From Fulvimarina pelagi HTCC2506 (GTDB lineage: Bacteria > Pseudomonadota > Alphaproteobacteria > Rhizobiales > Rhizobiaceae): a stretch of 64,000 nucleotides of DNA. Location: NCBI RefSeq assembly GCF_000153705.1, contig NZ_DS022272.1, forward strand, positions 1,805,839-1,869,838. The letters run 5' to 3'. The position numbers and the translations under genes are program-made. Each line of letters opens with the position of its first letter. Positions within the stretch are counted from its first letter, which is position 1. The notes below the pieces were generated by a model, which had not been told where the DNA came from, did not search any database, and saw only the letters and a program-made list of their open reading frames with translations. Of the stretch, positions 25,193-33,083 are shown piece by piece.

Positions 25193-25786
25193 TCAGGTCC
25201 CGGTTGCGCGGCGCAGAATAGCGCCTCTGCCCTGCACGAACCGCATCGTGGCTGCCTCGCCAAGCGCCCCATCGAGATCGAGCACCTCGTCGAACAGCTT
25301 CAGGACGAGCGGATGCGGATCGGGTGGCTGGGAGCAGAGCGGTGCGAGCGCCTGAGCGGCCTCGACGGGCGGCAAGCGATCCGCCAGCAGGCCAAGCGCG
25401 ACGGCAGCTGACCGGCGGACGCCGAGCAGACCGTGGACAAGAAGCTTGCCGTCCTCTGGAACGGCCCGTGCGAATTCGAGGATGCGTTTCACCATCGCCG
25501 TATCGGGCGCGTTCGGCGCGGTCTCGTCTTCCACGTCGTCGAAGCTGACGAATAACTGCCGGTCGGCAGGAATGCCGCGCGGACCAAGATAGGAATGACC
25601 GGGCAGCGTAATCGAGATGACATGGCTCGGCGCGATCTCCTCGATCTTTCGCCGGGCCTCGGACTGCCCCCGGACGAAAAGGGCGGCGGCGAACCGCGAA
25701 CGCGTCTTGCCGGTTGCTTCGGGTCCGTTAGCTTCGATAACCGTCATGGCCGCCTTTTCGAGGCGGGATGCCTTCAATGCAGACAT
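25193..25786 (-). CDS. Dual-specificity-phosphatase-like protein lacking the catalytic cysteine
   Basis: The 197-residue protein looks like a predicted tyrosine phosphatase: SHVISITLPG, an acidic loop SFDDVEDETAP, and the P-loop region LLVHGLLGVRRSAA. In the HCxxGxxRS signature the cysteine is glycine (G119, codon GGT) while H118, G122, R125 and S126 remain. It should therefore bind phosphate but not hydrolyse it by the usual route. The start may instead be ATG at 25747 (MTVIEAN), which has AAGGCGG upstream. It converges on the fructosamine-kinase gene with no base between stops. Confidence 0.8.
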   Translation of the reverse strand: MSALKASRLEKAAMTVIEANGPEATGKTRSRFAAALFVRGQSEARRKIEEIAPSHVISITLPGHSYLGPRGIPADRQLFVSFDDVEDETAPNAPDTAMVKRILEFARAVPEDGKLLVHGLLGVRRSAAVALGLLADRLPPVEAAQALAPLCSQPPDPHPLVLKLFDEVLDLDGALGEAATMRFVQGRGAILRRATGT

Positions 25787-25973
25787 GCGCGCTTTCCTGA
25801 CGTGTTGCCTTCATTTCGATTACCAGAAAAGCCGCATCTTCAATACCGTCGAGGCAGCGACGGTTCGTACGATTTCGCCTGTCGAAAATACGTGCTCCCG
25901 AAGCGAGCACCAGCCGGTCATTCTGGAGGCTTTCGAAAAAAATCGAACAGACACGTTTTTTTCCGAAGCGGAC

Positions 25974-25998
25974 GGAACCAAAGCTTAAGCACTATGTT
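25974..25998 (+). promoter_or_regulatory. Candidate EcfG (general stress sigma) promoter
   Basis: GGAAC at 25974-25978 and TGTT at 25995-25998 are separated by 16 bases, matching the alphaproteobacterial EcfG/RpoE2 pattern GGAAC-N16/17-CGTT with one mismatch. It lies at the right distance to start the small RNA proposed at about 26004. A sigma-70 style CTATGT (25992-25997) overlaps it. Confidence 0.45.
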
Positions 25999-26003
25999 TC
26001 CAT

Positions 26004-26083
26004 GATACCCCAAGCGATCATCCCCCCTCGATCGCAAATACCCCGCATATGAAAAAGGACGGCTCCCCTCGCCGTCCTTTTTC
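26004..26083 (+). ncRNA. Probable small RNA with two C-rich (anti-Shine-Dalgarno) hairpin loops
   Basis: Within the 450-base spacer between two divergent genes lie two hairpins in tandem. The first is GCGATC/GATCGC (26014-26035) with loop ATCCCCCCTC. The second is the 11-bp terminator stem at 26052-26082 with loop CTCCCCTCG. Both loops could pair with ribosome binding sites. Neither flanking gene needs a terminator here. The length (about 80 bases) and two-hairpin layout resemble alphaproteobacterial trans-acting sRNAs such as the mmgR/suhB class, but identity is unproven. The 5' end is estimated from the promoter candidate. Confidence 0.55.
26052..26082 (+). terminator. Strong rho-independent terminator
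   Basis: AAAAAGGACGG (26052-26062) pairs perfectly with CCGTCCTTTTT (26072-26082) around a nine-base loop, giving an 11-bp stem with the T-run in its descending arm. It is symmetrical, so it could stop transcripts from either side. The EamA gene starts about 155 bases further on. Confidence 0.85.
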
Positions 26084-26236
26084 GTGTCTGGCATCCTCTG
26101 GCGGGCGTACGCTCCGACGGCATCCCCACAAGAACTCTCGATCAAGCCTTCGTGTAGTTTCGTTGGCGTGCTGTCTCCCCGCTTCGAAAACCGATATTCA
26201 GCCGCCGACTCACCATTCCGGCGGCTTCGTCATTCC

Positions 26237-27118
26237 ATGCAAATCGGCATTCTTATCGCCTTCGCGGGCTATTTCGCGTTCGCCTGCGGAGATGCGACCC
26301 TCAAGGCGCTGGGCGACGACCTGCCGATCTACGAGATCGGGTTCTTCACCTCTCTCTTCGCCATCCTGCCGGCTCTCTTTACCAAGCGTCCAGAGGACAA
26401 CTGGCGCAACGTCTTCGTACCGAACCGGCCATTTCTTCTCAGTCTGCGCGTACTTTTCGGCGTCGTCGGCATGTTGAGCGCCGTTCTCGCCTTCACGACC
26501 TTGCCGCTTGCAGAGGCCTATGCGCTGATCTTTTTGCTTCCAATCTTCGTCACCGTTTTCGCGGCGATTTTTCTGAAGGAAACAATCGGCTGGCGGCGAT
26601 GGAGCGCCGTCGTCACCGGGCTCGCCGGCGTGATCCTTGTCGTACGTCCCGGCTTTCAGGAGCTTGTGCCGGGGCATTTCGCGGCGATCTCTGCTGCCAT
26701 ATGTGGCGCCGGAACGGTGTTGGTGCTGCGCATGATCGGACCGAGCGAACGGCGTGTGACCCTGATCGGAAGCGTTCTTCTGGGCGCCGTGATCTTCAAC
26801 GGCATTCTGATGGTGCCGACATTCGCCGATCCGATGCCATTCATGGGGCTGCTTGTTTTCGGGGGCCTCTGCATTGGGCTCGGACAAACGGGACTGGTCT
26901 TCGCCACACGCTTTGCGCCCGCGTCCTATGTCGCACCGGTCCAGTACAGCCAGATCGTCTGGGCGGCGGTGCTCGGCGCTCTTTTCTTCGGCGAGTTTCC
27001 GGATGCGACCGCCTACGCGGGCATGGCTCTGATCGGGGCGTCCGGCCTGTTTACGTTTATCCGAGAGAGAAAGATGACCCGCTGGTGGCAGAGAACGCCG
27101 CTGATCCGAAACCGCTGA
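26237..27118 (+). CDS. DMT-superfamily transporter (two EamA domains)
   Basis: The 293-residue membrane protein has ten hydrophobic helices arranged as two EamA repeats. Each repeat ends in the usual pattern, for example PLAEAYALIFLLPIFVTVFAAIFLKETIGWRRW in the first and APVQYSQIVWAAVLGALFFGEFPDATAYAG in the second. Such proteins export metabolites or amino acids. The start at 26237 (MQIGILIAFAGYFAF) begins right at helix 1; the frame is open back to 26084, but that part is not membrane-like and includes the terminator tail. The ribosome binding site is weak. Confidence 0.9.
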   Translation: MQIGILIAFAGYFAFACGDATLKALGDDLPIYEIGFFTSLFAILPALFTKRPEDNWRNVFVPNRPFLLSLRVLFGVVGMLSAVLAFTTLPLAEAYALIFLLPIFVTVFAAIFLKETIGWRRWSAVVTGLAGVILVVRPGFQELVPGHFAAISAAICGAGTVLVLRMIGPSERRVTLIGSVLLGAVIFNGILMVPTFADPMPFMGLLVFGGLCIGLGQTGLVFATRFAPASYVAPVQYSQIVWAAVLGALFFGEFPDATAYAGMALIGASGLFTFIRERKMTRWWQRTPLIRNR

Positions 27119-27139
27119 AGAGGCTCGCCTATGGGCCGA

Positions 27140-28705
27140 TCAGGCTTTGCGCGCCATTCGGGCCGCTCGGCGGGCGCGGGCTTCGTCGATGCTGTCGAGG
27201 GTGACCTCGGGCAGTTTCGTGCGCCAACCGGTGGCTGCGATCATGACGACCCGGTTGCCGCGAAAATCCTTCTCGACACCGATCAGGCCCCGATCCTCCA
27301 TGAAGGACAGGAGAAACCGACCACGGGACGGGGAGTGGCTGCCATAGGCTTTCGCCAGCATCACGTCGGACGGAGATTCGGCTTCGTCGCGGGCAGCGCG
27401 CGCGAGCATCATGAACACGCCCTGCATCTCTTCGGGAAGTTCGGCCGAGACGGCGACGACATCGGCCCATTCGTCATCGGTTTCATCACCGGCGATGCCC
27501 GCGCGCGCAAGCGACAGCCGGCGGCGAAAGGCACCCATGTCGGTTTCGGCGCCGCGCAGCCGCTTCAGCCGGCAATGGGTCAGAAATTCCTGGTAGAGCA
27601 CCGGTACGGGCCGGAAGGCAGCGTCGGGATCGTCGAGCATTTCTGCGAAGATCCTATCGACAGCCTCGGCCCGTTCTTCCGGGGTGCGCGGATCCTCGTC
27701 GACAGGCGAGCCGGGATCGTTCGCCGGACCGGAGGAGATCACCTGCGAGAGGAGTTCGGAGGTTTCGACGCGTGGCGGCTCGCAGGCCGAAACGGATTGC
27801 CAAGGCGGCATCTCGCTATGGCGGACGGACCCTCTCTCGGGACTGCGTTCGGGCTCGGGCGCCGTCAGCACCAGATCGGCGAGAGCGTCCGGCGAAACGT
27901 CGGGAAGCGGCATCAGCGTCGGGCGACCGGAGCGGGCGGCGGTCTCGACGGCGCCGATGCGGATCGGGATCGGGCGGCGGAAGAGCGCGGGACCGAGGGC
28001 GATGAAGTTGCCGGTCTCCAAGTCGCGAAAGCGCTCGGCCCCGCGTCGGTCGATGCCGATGAGATCCGCAGCGCGCTGCATATCGATGTCGAGAAAGGTT
28101 CGTCCCATCAGGAAGTTAGAGGCTTCCGCCGCGACGTTCTTGGCGAGCTTGGCGAGGCGCTGGGTGGCGATGACGCCGGCAAGCCCGCGCTTGCGGCCGC
28201 GGCACATGAGGTTCGTCATCGCGCCGAGCGAGGCACGTCGGGCCTCTTCGGAATGCTCGCCGGCCATGGCGGGCGCGAAGAGGTGCGCCTCGTCGACGGC
28301 GATCAGCATCGGAAACCAGTGGGAGCGGTCGGCCTCGAAGAGTCCGTTCAGGAAGGCCGCCGCGCACTGCATCTGGACGTCGGCGTCCAGCCCTTCAAGC
28401 GTCAAGACGACCGAAGCCCGATGCTGGCGGATGCGATTTGCGATCCGCGCGAGATCGTTCGGCGTGCGATTGGCGTCGACAACGACATGCCCGTAGCGAT
28501 CGGCCAGCGTGACGAAATCGCCTTCCGGATCGATGATCGCCTGCTGCACCCAGCCCGCGCTTTTCTCCAGAAGCCGGCGTAGGAGGTGAGACTTGCCGGA
28601 ACCCGAGTTGCCCTGAACCAGAAGCCGGGTCGAAAGCAGTTCCTCGAGGTCGAGTTCCGCCGGTTCGCCGGTATGGGTGGTTCCTAAATCGACCGCGACT
28701 GTCAC
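27140..28705 (-). CDS. HerA/DUF87-like P-loop ATPase
   Basis: This cytoplasmic ATPase has Walker A GNSGSGKSHLL, the acidic IIDPEGDF loop, Walker B MLIAVDEAHLFAP, and the following CRGRKRGLAGVIATQRLAKL arginine-finger-like region of HerA-type proteins. The C-terminal 200 residues are a helical region of unknown role. HerA enzymes translocate DNA in end resection or phage defence, but no NurA nuclease or SIR2 partner is adjacent. A GTG at 28705 (frame VTVAVDLG) with AAGGAG 11 bases upstream is preferred; an ATG at 28783 would add 26 residues that look unstructured. It converges on the EamA gene. Confidence 0.82.
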   Translation of the reverse strand: MTVAVDLGTTHTGEPAELDLEELLSTRLLVQGNSGSGKSHLLRRLLEKSAGWVQQAIIDPEGDFVTLADRYGHVVVDANRTPNDLARIANRIRQHRASVVLTLEGLDADVQMQCAAAFLNGLFEADRSHWFPMLIAVDEAHLFAPAMAGEHSEEARRASLGAMTNLMCRGRKRGLAGVIATQRLAKLAKNVAAEASNFLMGRTFLDIDMQRAADLIGIDRRGAERFRDLETGNFIALGPALFRRPIPIRIGAVETAARSGRPTLMPLPDVSPDALADLVLTAPEPERSPERGSVRHSEMPPWQSVSACEPPRVETSELLSQVISSGPANDPGSPVDEDPRTPEERAEAVDRIFAEMLDDPDAAFRPVPVLYQEFLTHCRLKRLRGAETDMGAFRRRLSLARAGIAGDETDDEWADVVAVSAELPEEMQGVFMMLARAARDEAESPSDVMLAKAYGSHSPSRGRFLLSFMEDRGLIGVEKDFRGNRVVMIAATGWRTKLPEVTLDSIDEARARRAARMARKA

Positions 28706-29245
28706 TGTAATCAGGGCTCCTTGGTCAGAGCAAGCGGACGGTGACGGTATGGTCGAAAGCTCTCGCGCCTGCCTGGCGACCACCTAACATGGGACGGCGC
28801 AACATTCTGGATCGTATCTGCGGCCATCCACAGCTGAATCCGGCCAGGCGGATATCGCATACGGAACGACCCCTCGGAGAGACTTTCATCTCTCGGAAGG
28901 GCCGCTCGAATGATGTCGATTTATGCGTCGTTCCGCATGTCGGTAAATGACGATGCGGGGTCCACCAACCACGCCGGCGACGCGAGCCTTTTAACACCCG
29001 TTTCACTGTTTGGACCGCACCGTGGACGCTTTCCACAGACAAGTCCTGTGGACAATTGAAGGTTTCGCAAAGAGACTTCGACGGGTCGTTCCGCCATCTA
29101 ACGAAACGTCAAGTTGTGGACTATGGCCTTGTTCAAAATCGTCGCAATCTGCTGTTCGGGCAACACAACGCGCTTATGTACAACCCGGTAAGACACCGCG
29201 TAAGTGTTTCGCCGGTCCTGAAGCTCCGGATAAAATAGCCTCGAC
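28706..29245. other. 540-base intergenic region upstream of the cytochrome bd operon
   Basis: No gene is seen here. It must hold promoters for cydAB (right) and the HerA-like ATPase (left). Two inverted repeats stand out: a 13-base stem with two mismatches at 28870-28882/28889-28901, and TCCACAG-N7-CTGTGGA at 29032-29052. I looked for an FNR/FixK box (TTGAT-N4-ATCAA) and found none. Confidence 0.5.
29032..29052. promoter_or_regulatory. Inverted repeat TCCACAG-N7-CTGTGGA upstream of cydA
   Basis: A perfect 7-bp inverted repeat lies about 195 bases before the cydA start, with further TGTGGAC-like copies nearby (29020-29026, 29112-29118). It could be a regulator site for the oxidase operon or, less likely, DnaA-type boxes, since TGTGGA resembles part of TTATCCACA. 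Only the symmetry is observed. Confidence 0.3.
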
Positions 29246-30679
29246 ATGCTCGAAAGTTTCGATCCCGTCCTCCTCGCCCGCATCCAGTTCGCCTTCACGG
29301 TGTCGTTCCACATCATTTTTCCAGCGTTCTCGATCGGGCTGGCCTCCTATCTCGCCGTCGTGCTCAGCCTTCATACGATCACCGGTCGGGAAGTGTTTAT
29401 GGACATTTTCCGCTACTGGGTGAAGATCTTCGCGATCGCCTTCGGTATGGGCGTCGTCTCCGGCATCACCATGAGCTACCAGTTCGGCACGAACTGGTCT
29501 GTGTTCTCCGACAAGACGGGGCCGATCCTGGGTCCCTTGATGGCCTATGAGGTGCTGTCCGCCTTCTTCCTCGAAGCCGGCTTCCTCGGCATCATGCTGT
29601 TCGGCCGGAAGAAGGTTGGCCCCACTCTGCACCTGATCGCCACATGGGTGGTCGCCATCGGCACGGTCGGCTCGGCCTTCTGGATACTCTCGGTGAACTC
29701 ATGGATGCACACGCCGGCGGGCTTTGAGATCAACGATGCCGGCCAGTTCGTGGCGACCGACTGGTGGGCCGCCGTCTTCAACCCCTCCTTCCCCTACCGC
29801 CTCGTCCACATGGTGCTCGCCGCCTACCTGACGACGGCTTTCATCGTGGGCGGTGTCGGGGCCTTCCATCTTCTCAGAAACCGGAGCAATGCGGGCGCTC
29901 GCATGATGTTCTCCATGGCGATGTGGATGGCCGCGATCGTCACGCCGATCCAGATCATGGCAGGCGATCTTCACGGGGTGAACACGCTCGAGCATCAGCC
30001 TGCGAAGATCGCGGCGATGGAGGGTCATTTCGAAACGAATTCGGACGGCGCGATGCCGCTTTATCTTTTCGGCATTCCGGACATGGAAGCCGGCGAGATG
30101 AAGTATGGCGTCTCGATCCCCTATCTCGGCTCGATCATTCTCGATCACTCGCTCGATGGGGAGATACAGGGCCTTTCCGAATTCCCACGTGAGGACTGGC
30201 CGAATGTCGGCATCGTCTTCTGGTCGTTCCGGGTGATGGTCGGGCTGGGTTTTGCCATGCTCGGCATCGGGCTCTGGGCGCTCTGGGCGCGCTACCGGGG
30301 CACGCTCTACGAAAGCACCTGGCTGCACCGCGCGAGCGTCGCGATGGGGCCGATGGGCTTTGTCGCCGTGCTTGCCGGATGGATCACCACCGAGGTCGGT
30401 CGCCAGCCCTTCACGGTCTACGGCCTGTTGCGGACCAGCGACAGCGTCTCGCCAGTCGCGGTCGAGGCGGTGGGGACATCGCTCGTCGCCTTCATCGTCG
30501 TCTATTTCATCCTCTTCGGCGCCGGGACCTTCTACATCGTCAGGCTGATGGGCAAGGAGCCGTCGCCGTGGGATCTCGACGAACCGGCGCATCAGCCGAT
30601 CCGCTCGGCCGGCGTGACGCCGGTGCAGGCGCTGGAAGGCCAGCGCGGCCCGGACCCGGCCGGCACACCGGCGGAGTGA
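29246..30679 (+). CDS. cydA: Cytochrome bd-type (cyanide-insensitive) ubiquinol oxidase subunit I
   Basis: The 477-residue membrane protein has nine or so helices and the haem ligands of subunit I: the early histidine in FTVSFHIIFPAF, the histidine in RLVHMVLAAY, and the methionine in FWSFRVMVGLGF. GRQPF of the quinol side is present. The Q-loop is short, which places it with the CIO (CioA) branch rather than the E. coli long-loop type. It oxidises quinol and reduces oxygen without proton pumping, with high affinity or cyanide tolerance. cydB follows after 13 bases. Confidence 0.95.
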   Translation: MLESFDPVLLARIQFAFTVSFHIIFPAFSIGLASYLAVVLSLHTITGREVFMDIFRYWVKIFAIAFGMGVVSGITMSYQFGTNWSVFSDKTGPILGPLMAYEVLSAFFLEAGFLGIMLFGRKKVGPTLHLIATWVVAIGTVGSAFWILSVNSWMHTPAGFEINDAGQFVATDWWAAVFNPSFPYRLVHMVLAAYLTTAFIVGGVGAFHLLRNRSNAGARMMFSMAMWMAAIVTPIQIMAGDLHGVNTLEHQPAKIAAMEGHFETNSDGAMPLYLFGIPDMEAGEMKYGVSIPYLGSIILDHSLDGEIQGLSEFPREDWPNVGIVFWSFRVMVGLGFAMLGIGLWALWARYRGTLYESTWLHRASVAMGPMGFVAVLAGWITTEVGRQPFTVYGLLRTSDSVSPVAVEAVGTSLVAFIVVYFILFGAGTFYIVRLMGKEPSPWDLDEPAHQPIRSAGVTPVQALEGQRGPDPAGTPAE

Positions 30680-30692
30680 GGGAAGCCCAAGG

Positions 30693-31700
30693 ATGTATTC
30701 AGTCGATCTCACCGTCATCTGGGCCTTCCTCATCGCCTTCGCGGTCATCACCTATGTGATCCTCGACGGTTTCGATCTCGGCACGGGCATCCTCTTCCCG
30801 TTCCTTGGCAACGGCACCAATCGCGACATCGCGATGAACTCCGTCGCGCCGATCTGGGACGGCAACGAGACATGGCTGATCCTCGGCGGTGGAGGGCTCT
30901 TCGCAGTCTTTCCGCTGGCCTATGCGATCATCATGCCGGCGATCTACGCGCCGATCATCGTCATGCTTCTCGCTCTCATTTTCCGCGGCGTCGCCTTCGA
31001 ATACCGCTTCAAGACCGAGCGCGGACGCTGGTTGTGGGACGTCTCCTTCTTCATCGGCTCGCTGTTCGCGGCGTTCTCCCAAGGCATCGCCCTCGGCACG
31101 CTCGTCCAGGGCATCGAGGTCGAGGGACGGGCCTATGCAGGCGGCTGGTGGGACTGGCTGACGCCTTTCTCGATCGCGACGGGCCTCGCCGTCGTCTTCG
31201 GTTACGCGCTTCTCGGCGCCACATGGCTGGTGATGAAGACGGAAGGCGAGATCGCTGGCATTGCGCGGCGGTACGCATTGCTTCTCGGCGTCATTACGCT
31301 CTGCGCGATCGGCGGCGTCTCGCTCTGGATGCCGTTTCTGGAGGACGAGTTCTTCGCGCGCTGGTTCGCTCTGCCGGAGTTTTTCTATGTCATGCCGGTA
31401 CCGATCTTTACGGCTTTCGCTGCCTTCAGCCTTTTCCATTCGCTCCTGACGGGCGGCGAAATCCGACCGTTCATCTCGGCGCTCTCTCTGTTCGTTCTCG
31501 GCTATGTCGGTATCGGCATCTGCTTCTGGCCGTTCATCATCCCGCCGACTGTCACGATCTACGAGGCGGCAGCGCCTGAGAATTCACAGATCTTCTTGCT
31601 GGTCGGGGCGAGTGTTCTGATCCCGCTCATCTTGATCTACACCGCCTATGCCTACTGGGTTTTCCGCGGGAAAGTTTCGGCGGACACCGGATATCACTGA
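30693..31700 (+). CDS. cydB: Cytochrome bd-type ubiquinol oxidase subunit II
   Basis: The 335-residue membrane protein has the CydB N-terminus (IWAFLIAFAVITYVILDGFDLGTGIL) and the family stretch NSVAPIWDGNETWLILGGGGLFAVFPLAYA. It has eight to nine helices and packs against subunit I. The last bases of its stop codon overlap the start of a 54-codon gene, so the third protein is translated with it. Confidence 0.95.
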   Translation: MYSVDLTVIWAFLIAFAVITYVILDGFDLGTGILFPFLGNGTNRDIAMNSVAPIWDGNETWLILGGGGLFAVFPLAYAIIMPAIYAPIIVMLLALIFRGVAFEYRFKTERGRWLWDVSFFIGSLFAAFSQGIALGTLVQGIEVEGRAYAGGWWDWLTPFSIATGLAVVFGYALLGATWLVMKTEGEIAGIARRYALLLGVITLCAIGGVSLWMPFLEDEFFARWFALPEFFYVMPVPIFTAFAAFSLFHSLLTGGEIRPFISALSLFVLGYVGIGICFWPFIIPPTVTIYEAAAPENSQIFLLVGASVLIPLILIYTAYAYWVFRGKVSADTGYH

Positions 31701-31864
31701 TGCCGCGCTTCGAAGGTACAACAGAAGGGTGCGGAAAGGGTGTCCGCAAACCGGAGACGCCGGAAACGCTTCCGAAACGGCTCGGCTGGTTCGTGCTTTT
31801 CTGGATCGGCGGCGTGGGAGCGGTCTCGGCGCTTGCCTATGCCATCAGATGGATGATCCTCTGA
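31700..31864 (+). CDS. DUF2474-type small membrane protein of the bd oxidase
   Basis: This 54-residue protein starts on the ATG that shares its A with the cydB stop (TGATG). The first 26 residues are polar; the rest is one membrane helix in the form RLGWFVLFWIGGVGAVSALA followed by YAIRWMIL. I recognise this as the DUF2474 pattern, commonly found after CIO-type cydAB. By position and size it is the counterpart of CydX, the small subunit that stabilises the haems of bd oxidases (inference). It ends four bases before the stop of the convergent cobL. Confidence 0.85.
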   Translation: MPRFEGTTEGCGKGVRKPETPETLPKRLGWFVLFWIGGVGAVSALAYAIRWMIL

Positions 31865-31868
31865 AGCG

Positions 31869-33083
31869 TCAGGCCGTCTTCGTCTGATGCCAGTGGACGA
31901 CGGTCATCGAAGGCTTGAATCCGCGATAAGGTCCGACCTTCTCGGCGATTTCGACCCCGATGCGTGAGAGCTCGCCGCCGAGGCGAGCGTGAAGATCGAT
32001 CAGGATCACTTCCGACTCCAGCGTCACTGCATGGGCAACAAGACGCCCGCCCGGCTTGAGATTCTCCCAGCAGGCATCGAAGATTCCGTCGGTAAGTCCG
32101 CCGCCGATAAAGATCGCATCCGGTGCAAGAAGGCCCGCAAAGGCGACCGGTGCCTCTCCTGCGACGATCTGGAGATCGGGCGTTCCAAGGGCGGTCGCAT
32201 TCTCGCGAATCATCGCGCAACGGTCCTCGCGCGGCTCGATGGCGATCGCAGAGAGCCGCGCATCGACGCGCAGCCACTCGACGCCGATGGAACCGCAGCC
32301 CGCCCCCACATCCCAGAGGAGATCCCCCGGCATCGGCGCGAGGGCCGCAAGGGCGAGCGCCCGCATGACGCGCTTGGTCATCTTTCCGTCGTGGACGAAG
32401 GCGTCGTCGGGCAGGCCTGGCAAACGCGGACGCGGCGTCGCGGCTGGGCCCGCGCGGCATTCGATGGCGACGGTGTTCAACGGCATGATATCTGTGAGAT
32501 GAAAACCGGCGGCGCCGGTTTCACGCACGCGTTCGTCGTAGCCGCCGAGATTTTCGCAGACATAAAGTCGGCTCTGGCCGTATCCACGAGCCGTCAGAAC
32601 CCTTGCAATCTCGCGAGGCCCCTCACTGCCGCCGGTCAGGACGATCAGCCGGGCGCCGGGCGCTGTGTGGCGAACGAGGTTCTCCACCGGCCGGCCATGA
32701 GCCGTCAGGCAGACACAGTCCTGAAGCGGCCACACGAGACGCGCGGCGGCGAGCTGGAAGGCGGAAAGAGAGGGTATGACGCGAATGGCATCGGAGCCGA
32801 ACCGCTTCGCCAACGTCGCGCCGACGCCGTACCAGAGCGGATCGCCTGTCGCGAGAACGACGACATTCTCTCCGGCAAGATTCTCGATCGCATCGAGATT
32901 GGCCTCGAAGGGCGAGGTCCAGGCGGTCTGTTCGGCCCGGGTGGCGCCGAGCATTTCGAGATGACGCTCGCCGCCGAAGATCGCGTCTGCTTCGGCGAGA
33001 ACGATATGGGCCTCGTCGGACAGCGCCGAAAGCCCGTCCTCGCCGATCCCGACGACCGTCAGCCAGGCCGCGTCAGCCGCCAT
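31869..33083 (-). CDS. cobL: Precorrin-6Y C5,15-methyltransferase (decarboxylating) CobL
   Basis: The 404-residue protein fuses a CbiE-like SAM methyltransferase (about 1-210: LTVVGIGEDGLSALSDEA, LATGDPLWYGVGATLAKRF, IPSLSAFQLAAARL) to a CbiT-like one (about 215-404: DDAFVHDGKMTKRVMRALAL, LLWDVGAGCGSIGVEWLR). It methylates C5 and C15 of precorrin-6Y and removes the C12 acetate carboxylate in aerobic B12 synthesis. The ATG at 33083 has GAGAAGG upstream and overlaps the preceding cobH gene by 11 bases. Other cob genes are not in the window. Confidence 0.95.
   Translation of the reverse strand: MAADAAWLTVVGIGEDGLSALSDEAHIVLAEADAIFGGERHLEMLGATRAEQTAWTSPFEANLDAIENLAGENVVVLATGDPLWYGVGATLAKRFGSDAIRVIPSLSAFQLAAARLVWPLQDCVCLTAHGRPVENLVRHTAPGARLIVLTGGSEGPREIARVLTARGYGQSRLYVCENLGGYDERVRETGAAGFHLTDIMPLNTVAIECRAGPAATPRPRLPGLPDDAFVHDGKMTKRVMRALALAALAPMPGDLLWDVGAGCGSIGVEWLRVDARLSAIAIEPREDRCAMIRENATALGTPDLQIVAGEAPVAFAGLLAPDAIFIGGGLTDGIFDACWENLKPGGRLVAHAVTLESEVILIDLHARLGGELSRIGVEIAEKVGPYRGFKPSMTVVHWHQTKTA

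Noticed and set aside
28706-29245. FNR/FixK box for the bd oxidase operon
   Set aside because: No TTGAT-N4-ATCAA or near match was found in the upstream region.
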